Source: Candidatus Hebobacteria bacterium
GTDB taxonomy: Bacteria > Armatimonadota > Hebobacteria > Hebobacterales > Hebobacteraceae
Direction of reading: 5' to 3'
DNA length: 8,483 bases
Assembly (NCBI GenBank): GCA_029821235.1
Contig: JALGTT010000044.1
Location: 1 to 8,483 of the forward strand
Shown: positions 1 to 7,076 of the stretch, piece after piece
How positions within the stretch are numbered: the first letter of the stretch is position 1
Layout of the letters: each line of letters begins with the position of its first letter
Position numbers and translations under genes: made by a program
Notes under the pieces: generated by a model
Seen by the model: the letters and a program-made list of their open reading frames with translations, nothing else
The model's database searches: none
Told to the model about the DNA's origin: nothing

Positions 1-1
1 G

Positions 2-244
2 GTGCGGGTGCAAAAGCCGCGGCTGCGGCGCAAGGGCGGCGGGAAGGGGGCAGAGGTGGCGATTCCCGCCTATGGAGCGATGCAGTCCGACGAGAGTCTG
101 CGGGAACGGGTGCTCTCGATCATCATGCGTGGGGTGAGCACGCGAAACTACCAGGAGGTGTTGCCCGAGGTGGCGCAGCGAGCAGGAGTTTCCGCTATAC
201 CTTGGCGCCAGTTTCTGTGGAGCGGCGTTGAAGACGTTAGGTAG
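2..244 (+). pseudogene. Truncated IS256/Mutator-type transposase remnant (N-terminal part)
   Basis: The reading frame enters from the left edge, so the true start may lie outside the window. The translated 80 residues resemble the N-terminal region of IS256-family (Mutator-type) transposases: a basic Arg/Gly-rich stretch (RLRRKGGGKG), a 'YGAMQSDESLRERVL' segment, then 'RGVSTRNYQEVLPEVAQ' and 'AGVS', which leads into the helix-turn-helix region. After 'AGVS' (about base 193) the expected 'KSSVSR'-type recognition helix is missing; the frame reads AIPWRQFLWSGVEDVR and stops at a TAG (242-244). Intact members are roughly 400 residues long and carry a DDE catalytic triad further on, none of which is present here. 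The remnant therefore cannot be active. It faces the operon to its right convergently. Family assignment rests on remembered motif similarity, not on a search. Confidence 0.75.
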
Positions 245-506
245 GCTCGACGGAATGCCGGCCCGCTTCTGGCGGTGGTACTCTGACTTCGGCTCCACCC
301 GACACGGTCTGGCAACTCGTGCGGACCGATGACCCGATCAGTCGGCAATGACGGGCCTTTGAGCGTGTCCATATCCCGAAGGTAGCGGCTGGAAGAGCCA
401 GCCGATCTAGTGCCAGACAGCTGCCATGGACTTGCTCCAAGCAGCCTCCACGGGAGCAGACGCTTTCAAAATCTCCCACCGCACGTTCAGCCATCTGCCG
501 AGCTGG
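245..506. other. Non-coding stretch between transposase remnant and operon end
   Basis: No gene is supported here. Short open frames exist on both strands, but none has a recognisable domain, a good ribosome-binding site or coherent composition. The clearest structure is a perfect 7-bp stem with a 5-base loop at 386-404 (CGGCTGG / CCAGCCG). A 5-bp inverted repeat (GGGAG/CTCCC) lies at 452-477, and another spans the stop codon of the PII-like gene (489-508). None is followed by a T-run in the operon's reading direction, so no classical intrinsic terminator can be called. The stretch may hold degraded transposase sequence at its left end. Confidence 0.5.
386..404. repeat. Perfect 7-bp inverted repeat (stem-loop)
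   Basis: CGGCTGG-AAGAG-CCAGCCG can form a GC-rich hairpin about 100 bases beyond the stop codon of the last operon gene. It could slow transcription or protect a 3' end, but it lacks the T-tract of an intrinsic terminator on either strand and may be chance in GC-rich DNA. Confidence 0.3.
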
Positions 507-809
507 CTAGAGGAGTTCCTGCGTTGTGAAAGAGAAGATCTTGAGCCCGAGTATATGGCCAGGCCGGCTGTTGTGAATGCTCTTGAGCCGCTGGACAACC
601 TCTGGCACCAAGTCCTCTGGAACCGCTGACAGAATGAGGGTGTTCTGACCCGGCCAGACGGCGGTGCCCTCATGGCGACCAGTCTCACCCAGGCCGGATG
701 CCCCTGAGAATCTGGTGTAGCCGGGCACTCCCGCATCCTCCAGGGCCTCGACCGCCTCTTGATCTGCACCAGTCTGACAGATGATCAGCAGGAACCGGTT
801 TTTCTCCAT
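507..809 (-). CDS. Compact PII-like signalling protein (efflux-associated type)
   Basis: A 100-residue protein with the layout of the PII/GlnB ferredoxin-like fold: a first strand (RFLLIICQ, residues 5-12), a helix (ADQEAVEALEDAG, 15-27), then 'VPGYTRFSGASGLG' (28-41), 'TAVWPGQNTLILSAV' (49-63), a second helix (66-78) and a final strand (85-93). The GYTR...G.G...G...WPG pattern is what I recall from a compact group of PII-like proteins (called PII-NG in the literature) found beside RND efflux genes. The segment matching the long T-loop of GlnB is short and lacks the usual uridylylated Tyr region, so classical nitrogen signalling is unlikely. The open frame extends to 836, but the ATG at 809 is preferred: it has GGAGG (817-821) at a 7-base spacing and begins just before the first strand. 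It is the last gene of the operon, 17 bases after the tautomerase. The ligand is unknown; a metal, nucleotide or small-molecule sensor is inferred. Confidence 0.78.
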   Translation of the reverse strand: MEKNRFLLIICQTGADQEAVEALEDAGVPGYTRFSGASGLGETGRHEGTAVWPGQNTLILSAVPEDLVPEVVQRLKSIHNSRPGHILGLKIFSFTTQELL

Positions 810-816
810 CACTGGC

Positions 817-821
817 CCTCC
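817..821 (-). promoter_or_regulatory. Ribosome-binding site of PII-like gene
   Basis: GGAGG on the minus strand, 7 bases before the ATG at 809. It decides this start over the in-frame upstream codon at 836, which would overlap the 3' end of the tautomerase gene and add nine residues unlike the family. Confidence 0.7.
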
Positions 822-826
822 GTGTG

Positions 827-1027
827 CTATCGGCATCTCGGGATACGCTCAGCCAAGAGCTGCCCCCCGATACCGACATTCTCTGGTGAGTTCTCCTTGA
901 TCAGCACTGTAATCGCCTCGCGCGGTAGTTTGTACGTCTTCGACGCAGCTTCAGTGAGCGCGATGATCAGATCGCGCTTCTTGTCCTTGTCCTTGAGGAT
1001 GGGACCTTCCACAATCAAGAGTGGCAT
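827..1027 (-). CDS. 4-oxalocrotonate tautomerase-family small enzyme
   Basis: A 66-residue protein beginning Met-Pro, as in the tautomerase superfamily, where Met is removed and the N-terminal Pro1 acts as the general base. It aligns without gaps to classical 4-oxalocrotonate tautomerase (about 62 residues): 'KKRDLI' matches the helix start, 'TEAASKTYKLP' the helix, 'ITVLIKE' the second strand, and 'VGIGGQLL' the conserved GIGG turn. In mature numbering Pro1 is kept, but Arg11 is Lys, Arg39 is Thr and Phe50 is Val. The fold and probably Pro1 chemistry are retained, while the carboxylate-binding residues for 2-hydroxymuconate are not, so the substrate probably differs. Members of this family are usually homo- or heterohexamers in the cytoplasm. 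The ATG lies one base after the TGA of the prenyltransferase gene, with AGGAG (1038-1042) inside that gene's end, indicating translational coupling. Family is fairly sure, substrate unknown. Confidence 0.86.
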   Translation of the reverse strand: MPLLIVEGPILKDKDKKRDLIIALTEAASKTYKLPREAITVLIKENSPENVGIGGQLLAERIPRCR

Positions 1028-1028
1028 C

Positions 1029-2006
1029 TCACTTCATCTCCTGTAGGTTCGGTTTCACTCTTCGCACACCAAGATACAGATGCGCCGCTAGTCCGGCACG
1101 CAATGCCATGAGGCCTGCTTGGCAGCGCCTTGCCGATAGTCTGGCGGTTCTGAGCGCCAGACGCGGCAAGAGGCGAGCATACCTCGCCGGGGCTACATAA
1201 GGCCGGTCGCCAGGGCCGTTCACGCGATAGTAGGTAATGCCAACAAGGAGAATGATCGCTCCGATGGCAGGGAAGCTCGGAATGCCGGCCCGCAGGATGT
1301 ATGCCACGCCCGAGGCCAGGAAGGGAAGAAAACTCAGTTTAGCAATGAGCGGATGCCGGGCATAGAACAGGGTCGGAGGTTTGGCGGCGATTCGCCCGAA
1401 CCGCGCCAGATATCGCCCCTCTGCTGAGTACGAGTTGATGTAGATGCTGATCCTCTGGAGGTAGATGAGCGCGCAGACACCGACTGCGGGCCATGTTCCA
1501 GCAAGGGCCGCGTAGCCCGCTCCAAACCGCCACACGCAGCTCAGAGACAGTACTGCCGCGTTGAACAGGGGGATAGGCTTTGCCAGCCGATCGTACGCAA
1601 ACTGAGTGGCCAGCACCAGCGCGACCGTCGGCAGAAGAATGGGGGCAAAGGCTGCGGACAGACCGCTGGCAACGAGGACACGCGCAACTCCGACGAGGCA
1701 CGCTGTCCTTCGCGATATAGCACCTGCCGCCACTGCCCGGTTATCCTTGCGCGGGTGCTCCCGATCGCTGCCCGCATCCCTCACATCGTTGAGGAAGTAC
1801 TTCGATTGGTTGGTCAAGAATTCCACGATGATGAACGCGAGCAGCAGGGACGACGGGCCTGCTCTATGTCCATGCATCAGCGCGAAGGCCACGCCGCCCC
1901 AGAAATAGAGGGACCCGAAGAGCAATGCCCCGGCCCTCGGAATCGCCAGATAGAGCGCGCCTTGTCTCCGCCGGCCCCATGGCCAACGATGTATGCTGTC
2001 TGTCAT
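1029..2006 (-). CDS. UbiA-family membrane prenyltransferase
   Basis: A 325-residue, very hydrophobic protein with about eight to nine predicted membrane segments. It carries the UbiA signature at about residues 73-90: 'NDVRDAGSDREHPRKDNR', the N-D-x-x-D-x-x-x-D Mg2+/pyrophosphate site with the following H-P-x-K-x-x-R. A second, weaker motif is YDRLAKPIPLFN (about 138-149), which resembles the YSxxLK...D region of decaprenylphosphoryl-phosphoribose synthases, except that the final Asp is Asn. Enzymes of this family move an isoprenoid chain from its diphosphate to an aromatic, sugar or other acceptor at the inner membrane. The last 55 residues are Arg- and Leu-rich and probably form a cytoplasmic amphipathic tail. 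Start: ATG at 2006 with a weak AGG six bases upstream. An in-frame TTG at 2039 would overlap the previous stop codon as TTGA and add 11 residues but lacks a well-placed ribosome site. Acceptor and prenyl donor cannot be told. Confidence 0.85.
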   Translation of the reverse strand: MTDSIHRWPWGRRRQGALYLAIPRAGALLFGSLYFWGGVAFALMHGHRAGPSSLLLAFIIVEFLTNQSKYFLNDVRDAGSDREHPRKDNRAVAAGAISRRTACLVGVARVLVASGLSAAFAPILLPTVALVLATQFAYDRLAKPIPLFNAAVLSLSCVWRFGAGYAALAGTWPAVGVCALIYLQRISIYINSYSAEGRYLARFGRIAAKPPTLFYARHPLIAKLSFLPFLASGVAYILRAGIPSFPAIGAIILLVGITYYRVNGPGDRPYVAPARYARLLPRLALRTARLSARRCQAGLMALRAGLAAHLYLGVRRVKPNLQEMK

Positions 2007-2035
2007 TCCTGGCCTATCTCGCTTCGCTGGTGCCC

Positions 2036-2644
2036 TCAAAAGAACCGAGATACTCCCACCACAAGCATGCTCGAATTCAAACCGACGTTGGGATCTCTGC
2101 GTCCCCCATTGGAGAGATGATGAAAGCGGAGAGTGAGGGTGAAGGCCGCATCATCGTCGAAGAAGACGTGAACGCCAACGCCGGCCTGGAGTACGAAGTT
2201 CAGGCGAAGGGGCAACTCAGCGACTGTCAGGTCGGCATACGCAAGCCCCCCTCCGGCCTCCCAGAAGAGAACGGTCGGATGATCGAGAACAAAGTACCGC
2301 CGCCAGAGCACGCTAGCGCCTACCGCCTCCCCATGTTGTGGCCCCGAAACATCGCATCCCGCGACCTCGATTGCGACCTGTCTTGAGGCAGTGAGAAATC
2401 GGCCGTGCCGAAGGGTGAGGCCCCCGAAGCTCACGTCCGTGCGGTCGCCGGCGGGGATGTCATGGTTGCGTCCGTAGGCAATCGCGAACATCCATTCCTC
2501 TGTGCCCGCCGCGAAGGGTCGCCACCCGGGCGAGGCCGCAAGCGCAGGTTGTGCCACAAGGCCTGCCGTGATCAGCACAAGCGCAATGGCTGCAAGTACT
2601 CCGTATCGAACCTCCAGCCAACGCCGCGCATGGCCCAGGGCCAT
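2036..2644 (-). CDS. PagL-like lipid A deacylase / acyloxyacyl hydrolase-family outer-membrane protein
   Basis: A 202-residue protein with an N-terminal signal peptide (hydrophobic 14-31, likely cut after 'PALA', about residue 36). The rest has alternating beta-strand texture and ends in an aromatic pair (VSRFF), as outer-membrane barrels do. Near the C-terminus 'RFHHLSNGG..DPNVGLNS' (173-191) matches the catalytic region of PagL, where His and Ser in H-x-S (here His176, Ser178) cut the 3-O acyl chain of lipid A. The Glu that completes the PagL triad lies 12 residues after the Ser; here that position is Asn190. From memory, many distant members also have Asn there, so activity is open. The start is supported by AGGAGG (2652-2657), seven bases upstream and inside the end of the pump gene; the gap is two bases. 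Likely role: trimming or sensing outer-membrane lipids in connection with the pump. Confidence 0.78.
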   Translation of the reverse strand: MALGHARRWLEVRYGVLAAIALVLITAGLVAQPALAASPGWRPFAAGTEEWMFAIAYGRNHDIPAGDRTDVSFGGLTLRHGRFLTASRQVAIEVAGCDVSGPQHGEAVGASVLWRRYFVLDHPTVLFWEAGGGLAYADLTVAELPLRLNFVLQAGVGVHVFFDDDAAFTLTLRFHHLSNGGRRDPNVGLNSSMLVVGVSRFF

Positions 2645-2646
2645 CC

Positions 2647-5600
2647 TTATTCCTCCTGGCTCCGGCCGAACAGGCGGCGCATCTTCTCGCCGGCGTCATC
2701 GAACAGCATGTAGATCACCGGAATGGCGAGCAGCGTGAGGCCGGTGGAGGTGAGCAGGCCGCCCATCACCACTCGCGCCAGGGGGGCAAACATCTCCGAG
2801 CCTTCCCGCAGGCCGATTGCCATGGGAATCATGGCGAATATGGTCGCTGAAGCCGTCATCAGGATGGGGCGCAACCTGATGGCGCCGGCCTCGATAACTG
2901 CCTCCAGGCGAGGGATGCCGCGTTGTCGGTGAATGATGATCTGGTTTACCAGCAGGATGGAGTTGCTCACCACGATGCCGGTGAGCATGATGATCCCCAT
3001 CATGGCCATGATGCTGAGGGGATCGCCAGTGATCAGCAGGGCCAGGATGGCTCCCACGACCTCCAGGGGAATCGCGAACATGATGGTGAGCGGATGGATG
3101 AGAGACTCGAACTGGGAGGCCAGGATCACATACACGAACGCAATACCGATGAGGAGCGCCAGCCACAGGTTGGCGAAGGCCTCGCTTTGCTGCTCCTTCT
3201 CGCCCGCATACTCGTAGGTGTATCCGGTCGGGAGCTTCATCTTGGCCAGTTGGGCGTCCACATCGCGGATGATCTCGTTGAGCGGGCGGCCTGTAGTCTG
3301 CGCCTGGACAATGACGCAGCGCGAGCGGTTCTTGCGCGAGATGTTAGAGGGGCCGGAGCTAAGTGTGATCTGAGCCACACTGCGCAGGGGAACCTGGACA
3401 CCGGCCGGTGTGGGGAGCATCAGGTCCTCAATGTCCCGGATATCCCGGCGCGCCTTCTCGGGCATGCGAACGGTGATATCGTATTCCTCGCCGCGGTCCG
3501 TGAACTCAGTCACCTCCTCCCCATGGAGAAGAGTCCGCACCGTCGTTGCGACCGCGGCGGTATTGAGGCCATAATAGGCGGCCTTTTCCCGGTCAACCTG
3601 GATGTGGTACTCCGGCTTGCCCGCCCGCCAGTTCAGATCTACCGCGTAGAGGCCGGGGACTTTCGCGACACGCTCGGCGGCATCCTCTCCCAGCCTGGCC
3701 AGGGTATTCAGGTCCTCTCCCCTTATCACCAGCTCGAATGGTTTGGCACCGGACATGGAGAAGAGAGGGGTGACGCGGAATTTGGCCCCCGGCAGGCGCT
3801 TGAGCTTTGCGCGCACGGCATCCATGATCTGGTACTGCCCGCGCCGACGCTTGTTCCTATCCATCAGGCTAACCGCAATGGAGCCCTGGTTGGCCTCCTC
3901 CATGGCCATTATGCCGGTCTGGATGGACATCTCTCCGCGGTAGCCGGTGCCCGCCAGCAGGTACTCCTTCTCCGCAACCTCATCGGCGACCACTTCTTCA
4001 GCCGCGCGCACCACCCGATCCGTCCTCTCCACTGAACTCCCGATGGGGGTCTCCACCGTCACCAGGAATTCGCCCTCATCCATCTTCGGGATAAAAGAAA
4101 TGCCGACGACGGGTACCAGGGCCAGGCTGCCCGCGAGCGAGAAGAGCGCGATTCCTATCACCGCCCACCGATGGGCCAGCGCCCAGCGGAGAACAGTGCG
4201 ATAGCGCCCCACGAAGGCCTCCCACAGTTGCATCCAGCGTGCGAAGAGCCGACCCAGCCTGCCGGGACCGCGAGGATTCCCGGAAGCCGCCTCAGCGCGA
4301 CGGAGCAGCCGTGAGGAAAGCATGGGAATGAGCGTCACGGCCACCACCAGCGACATGAGCAGAGCAAAGGTGAAGGTGATCGCCATGGGCCGAAACATCT
4401 GCCCCACGAATCCGCCGGTGAGCAACAGGGCCAGGAACACCGACACCGTAGTGAAAGTGGAGGCGGCCACGGCCAGGCCGACCTCACTCGATCCCTCGAT
4501 CGCAGCCTCGGCGGGCTGGCCGCCGCGCTGAAGATGGCGGAAGATGTTCTCCAGCACCACGATGGAGTCGTCAACTATCCTCCCGATGGCCAGCGTGAGG
4601 CCACCGAGCGTGACGACGTTCAGCGTCATGTCGCCGAAGTAGAAGAGGAGGAAGGTGGCGATGACCGAGGTGGGCAACGACACGGCGACAATGAGGGTGC
4701 TTCGCAGGCTGCCCAGGAACCAGAAAATGATGAGAACCGCGAGGAGGGCCCCCTCGATGAGCACATCCTTGGTGTTGCTCACCGAGTGACTGATGAACTC
4801 CGAGGTGTCGAAAAGGACCTCCGTTGACACGTCTTTCGGCAGACGGGGGCCCAGACGTTTGACCATCTCGCGTACCCCGTTGGCAACCTTCACCGTGTTG
4901 GCATCGGTATTCTTGATAACCATGATGGTGACGCATGGCTTGCCCTTCACTCTGGTGATGGTGCGTTGCTCCTTGTGGGTATCGCTCACCTGGGCCACAT
5001 CGCGGAGGCGAATCGGTATGCCGTTCCTCATACCGATGAGGATGGCACCCATCTCCTCGACAGAGCGAAACTTGCCCAGTGTGCGGACGTCGTATTCGAT
5101 CTGCGAGGTCGTGATTCTGCCGGCGGGCAGATTCAGGTTCTCGGCCGCCAGGGCCCCGGCGACCTGCTGCACGGAGAGCCCGTAGGCCTCGAGCCGGCGG
5201 CGGTCAACTGTCACCAGAATCTCCCGCTCCAGGCCGCCCATGACGTTGACCGCGGCCACGCCGCTCACCTTCTCCAACTCCCGTTTGACCAGGTGATCGG
5301 CCAGCTCTCTCAACTGCCATTCGTCCTTACCACCCGTGACACCCAGAAACACGACGGGCATGGCCGACGGATCGGCCTTGGCCACGACGGGATCCTCCGC
5401 GTCGTCGGGAAGAAGCGATCGGACCTGGCCCAGGTTGTCGCGGATGGTGGCCAGGGTCGCGTCCATGTCGGTGCCGTACTCGAACTCCGCCACCACCACG
5501 GAGAAACTGTCGCCCGAGGAGGACTGAAGGGTCTTGAGCCCCCCCACTTTCCCCACCGCCTCCTCGATGTGTTTGGTTACCTCGGATTCGACCTCCTCAG

Positions 5601-5766
5601 GCCCCGCGCCCGGGTACACGGTGGTAACCGTGGCGATGGGCATGCTGATATCCGGGAAGAGATCAATGTTCACGCGGCCTGCCAGCAGCAACCCCAGTAC
5701 AATGATGCCCAGGAACATCATCAGGACGGTGACGGGGCGGCGCACCCCGAACTGGAAGATGTTCAT
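2647..5766 (-). CDS. RND efflux pump, inner-membrane permease (AcrB/HAE1 type)
   Basis: A 1039-residue protein, the usual length for AcrB-type pumps, and apparently intact. It opens with MNIFQFGVRRPVT, then 'FPDISMPIATVTTVYPGAGPEEVE' (37-60), the porter-domain start shared by the family. TM4 holds 'GRIVDDSIVVLENI' (395-408) with the proton-relay Asp399-Asp400, of the hydrophobic/amphiphilic (HAE1) rather than heavy-metal type. A second hydrophobic block includes 'ASQFESLIHPLTIM' (883-896), the TM10 segment 'GIVVSNSILLVNQ' (930-942) and the closing 'GSEMFAPLARVVMGGLLTST' (989-1008). The position of AcrB Lys940 is Ser934 here. Two large periplasmic porter regions lie at about 30-335 and 555-865. 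It would trade protons for export of a lipophilic substrate, with the adaptor and channel genes upstream. The ATG overlaps the adaptor's TGA by four bases, with GGGAGG (5773-5778) six bases upstream. Substrate cannot be predicted. Confidence 0.97.
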   Translation of the reverse strand: MNIFQFGVRRPVTVLMMFLGIIVLGLLLAGRVNIDLFPDISMPIATVTTVYPGAGPEEVESEVTKHIEEAVGKVGGLKTLQSSSGDSFSVVVAEFEYGTDMDATLATIRDNLGQVRSLLPDDAEDPVVAKADPSAMPVVFLGVTGGKDEWQLRELADHLVKRELEKVSGVAAVNVMGGLEREILVTVDRRRLEAYGLSVQQVAGALAAENLNLPAGRITTSQIEYDVRTLGKFRSVEEMGAILIGMRNGIPIRLRDVAQVSDTHKEQRTITRVKGKPCVTIMVIKNTDANTVKVANGVREMVKRLGPRLPKDVSTEVLFDTSEFISHSVSNTKDVLIEGALLAVLIIFWFLGSLRSTLIVAVSLPTSVIATFLLFYFGDMTLNVVTLGGLTLAIGRIVDDSIVVLENIFRHLQRGGQPAEAAIEGSSEVGLAVAASTFTTVSVFLALLLTGGFVGQMFRPMAITFTFALLMSLVVAVTLIPMLSSRLLRRAEAASGNPRGPGRLGRLFARWMQLWEAFVGRYRTVLRWALAHRWAVIGIALFSLAGSLALVPVVGISFIPKMDEGEFLVTVETPIGSSVERTDRVVRAAEEVVADEVAEKEYLLAGTGYRGEMSIQTGIMAMEEANQGSIAVSLMDRNKRRRGQYQIMDAVRAKLKRLPGAKFRVTPLFSMSGAKPFELVIRGEDLNTLARLGEDAAERVAKVPGLYAVDLNWRAGKPEYHIQVDREKAAYYGLNTAAVATTVRTLLHGEEVTEFTDRGEEYDITVRMPEKARRDIRDIEDLMLPTPAGVQVPLRSVAQITLSSGPSNISRKNRSRCVIVQAQTTGRPLNEIIRDVDAQLAKMKLPTGYTYEYAGEKEQQSEAFANLWLALLIGIAFVYVILASQFESLIHPLTIMFAIPLEVVGAILALLITGDPLSIMAMMGIIMLTGIVVSNSILLVNQIIIHRQRGIPRLEAVIEAGAIRLRPILMTASATIFAMIPMAIGLREGSEMFAPLARVVMGGLLTSTGLTLLAIPVIYMLFDDAGEKMRRLFGRSQEE

Positions 5767-7076
5767 GGCCGGCCTCCCTGCTTGGTAACCTCTATGGGAT
5801 CGCCGTCCTTCAATAGCTCGTGGCCAACGACAACGACCTCTTCATCAGGACGCAGCCCACCCGTCACCTCGACCTGCTCCTGGTTTGCGAGGCCAAGGGT
5901 TACCTCGCGCTCTCTGCCCATGTTCCCATCCCTCACCATCACGTAGTCGTGGCCCCCCTTGTGGATGACCACGTGTCGCGGGAGCACCACCACGCCGCAG
6001 CGCCGCTCTACGGCGAGGCTGACCCTCGCGAACATGCCGGGCTTCACCTCGGGAGGGGGACTCTGGATCGAGATCTTCACGCGGCGCGAGCGGCTGGCTG
6101 GGTCGCTTGCAGGATTCACCTCGGTGACGCGACCGACAAGAGAGAGCGCGGGAACGCCATCAACCGTGATCTCTGCGGCCGTGCCCACCTTCACCTTGCC
6201 TATCTGAACGTTCGGGATCGATACCTCAACGTAAGCAGTCTGGTTGTTGACTACGTGGAGGAGGGGGACGCCGGGCGCGGCCATCTCGCCCGGTTCGATC
6301 ATCCGGCGTGAGATGTGCCCCGACACGGGGCTCTTGATGAGAGTATTAGCCAACTGGACCTGGACGAGCTCGAGCGCCGCCCGGGCCTGCGCGACTCCGG
6401 CCTCGGCCTGTTGCAGGCGATGTTCGGCCGCCTCGATATCTTCGGCCCGGGGCCCTTCATTCACCAGACTCAACTGTTCCTGCGCGCTGTCGTACTGGGC
6501 CTTGGCTATCTCGTACTGCATCTGCACCAGGTCCATCTGCTCTTTTGAGATCGCACCCATGTCGTACAGCTTTTTCATTCGGTCGTAGGTCTTCTGCGCG
6601 TTCTCGAAATTGGCCGTTGCCTGAGAGACTGCATTCTCGGCCTGCTTACGCTCCTGAGTTCTTGCCCCCGTGCGCAGGGCGGTAAGCTGAGCGCGGGCTG
6701 CCCCCCGGGCCGCCTCGGCTGCCTGCACCGCCGCCTTGGCCTGTGCCAGTTGCGCCAGGATGTCGTCCTGCTCGAGCTTGACGACTACCTGCCCTGCACG
6801 CACCGTGTCGCCCTCATCTACGACTACTGAGGCGACTCGCCCGGGTATCTTGGCCGCGACGTCGGCCTCCTCTCGCACCGCGATGGTTCCGCTGGTCTCG
6901 ATGGTTGCTTCAATATCGCCCAGCTCAACGCGGGCAGTCTGCACGGGGAGCGCTCGGGCCGAGGTCGCCTCTGCTTCTGCCTTCCTCTCTGCTGCCCGCT
7001 TGTGCATCGCGCGTCCGATGAATAGCGCGAGTAGTACTGCAAGTAGGACTGGAACAAGCCAACCCGATTTCCTCAT
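5763..7076 (-). CDS. Periplasmic membrane-fusion adaptor of RND pump (HlyD/AcrA type)
   Basis: A 437-residue protein with one N-terminal membrane anchor (about 5-21) and no lipobox Cys, so it is anchored by a helix rather than a lipid. Domains in order: the first half of the lipoyl-like hybrid (about 66-104, 'GRVASVVVDEGDTVRAGQVV'), a long Ala/Gln-rich coiled-coil hairpin (105-242), the second lipoyl half (243-276, 'IKSPVSGHISRR...PGE'), a beta-barrel (about 281-355) and a membrane-proximal domain (about 356-430). At the hairpin tip RMKKLYDMGAIS (166-177) fits the R-x3-L-x6-S motif by which adaptors dock on TolC-like channels. It bridges the pump and channel across the periplasm. The gene overlaps both neighbours by four bases (ATGA). 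AAAGGAG (7086-7092) lies nine bases before the start. Confidence 0.95.
   Translation of the reverse strand: MRKSGWLVPVLLAVLLALFIGRAMHKRAAERKAEAEATSARALPVQTARVELGDIEATIETSGTIAVREEADVAAKIPGRVASVVVDEGDTVRAGQVVVKLEQDDILAQLAQAKAAVQAAEAARGAARAQLTALRTGARTQERKQAENAVSQATANFENAQKTYDRMKKLYDMGAISKEQMDLVQMQYEIAKAQYDSAQEQLSLVNEGPRAEDIEAAEHRLQQAEAGVAQARAALELVQVQLANTLIKSPVSGHISRRMIEPGEMAAPGVPLLHVVNNQTAYVEVSIPNVQIGKVKVGTAAEITVDGVPALSLVGRVTEVNPASDPASRSRRVKISIQSPPPEVKPGMFARVSLAVERRCGVVVLPRHVVIHKGGHDYVMVRDGNMGREREVTLGLANQEQVEVTGGLRPDEEVVVVGHELLKDGDPIEVTKQGGRP

Noticed and set aside
452..477. GGGAG/CTCCC inverted repeat as operon terminator
   Set aside because: Only a 5-bp stem with a 16-base loop and no T-run after it in the minus direction.
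237..494. 85-codon minus-strand open frame downstream of the PII-like gene
   Set aside because: No family resemblance, no clear ribosome site, and it overlaps other meaningless frames; a small unknown gene cannot be excluded but is not supported.
489..508. AGCCA/TGGCT inverted repeat overlapping the last stop codon of the operon
   Set aside because: Five base pairs with a ten-base loop and no T-tract; likely chance.
2923..4035. 370-codon open frame on the plus strand inside the pump gene
   Set aside because: It is antisense to the RND gene and its His/Asp/Gly/Gln-rich composition is the mirror of a GC-rich coding frame; no domain or ribosome site supports it.
4966..5946. 326-codon plus-strand open frame across the pump and adaptor genes
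   Set aside because: It is antisense to two well-supported genes and has no recognisable domain.
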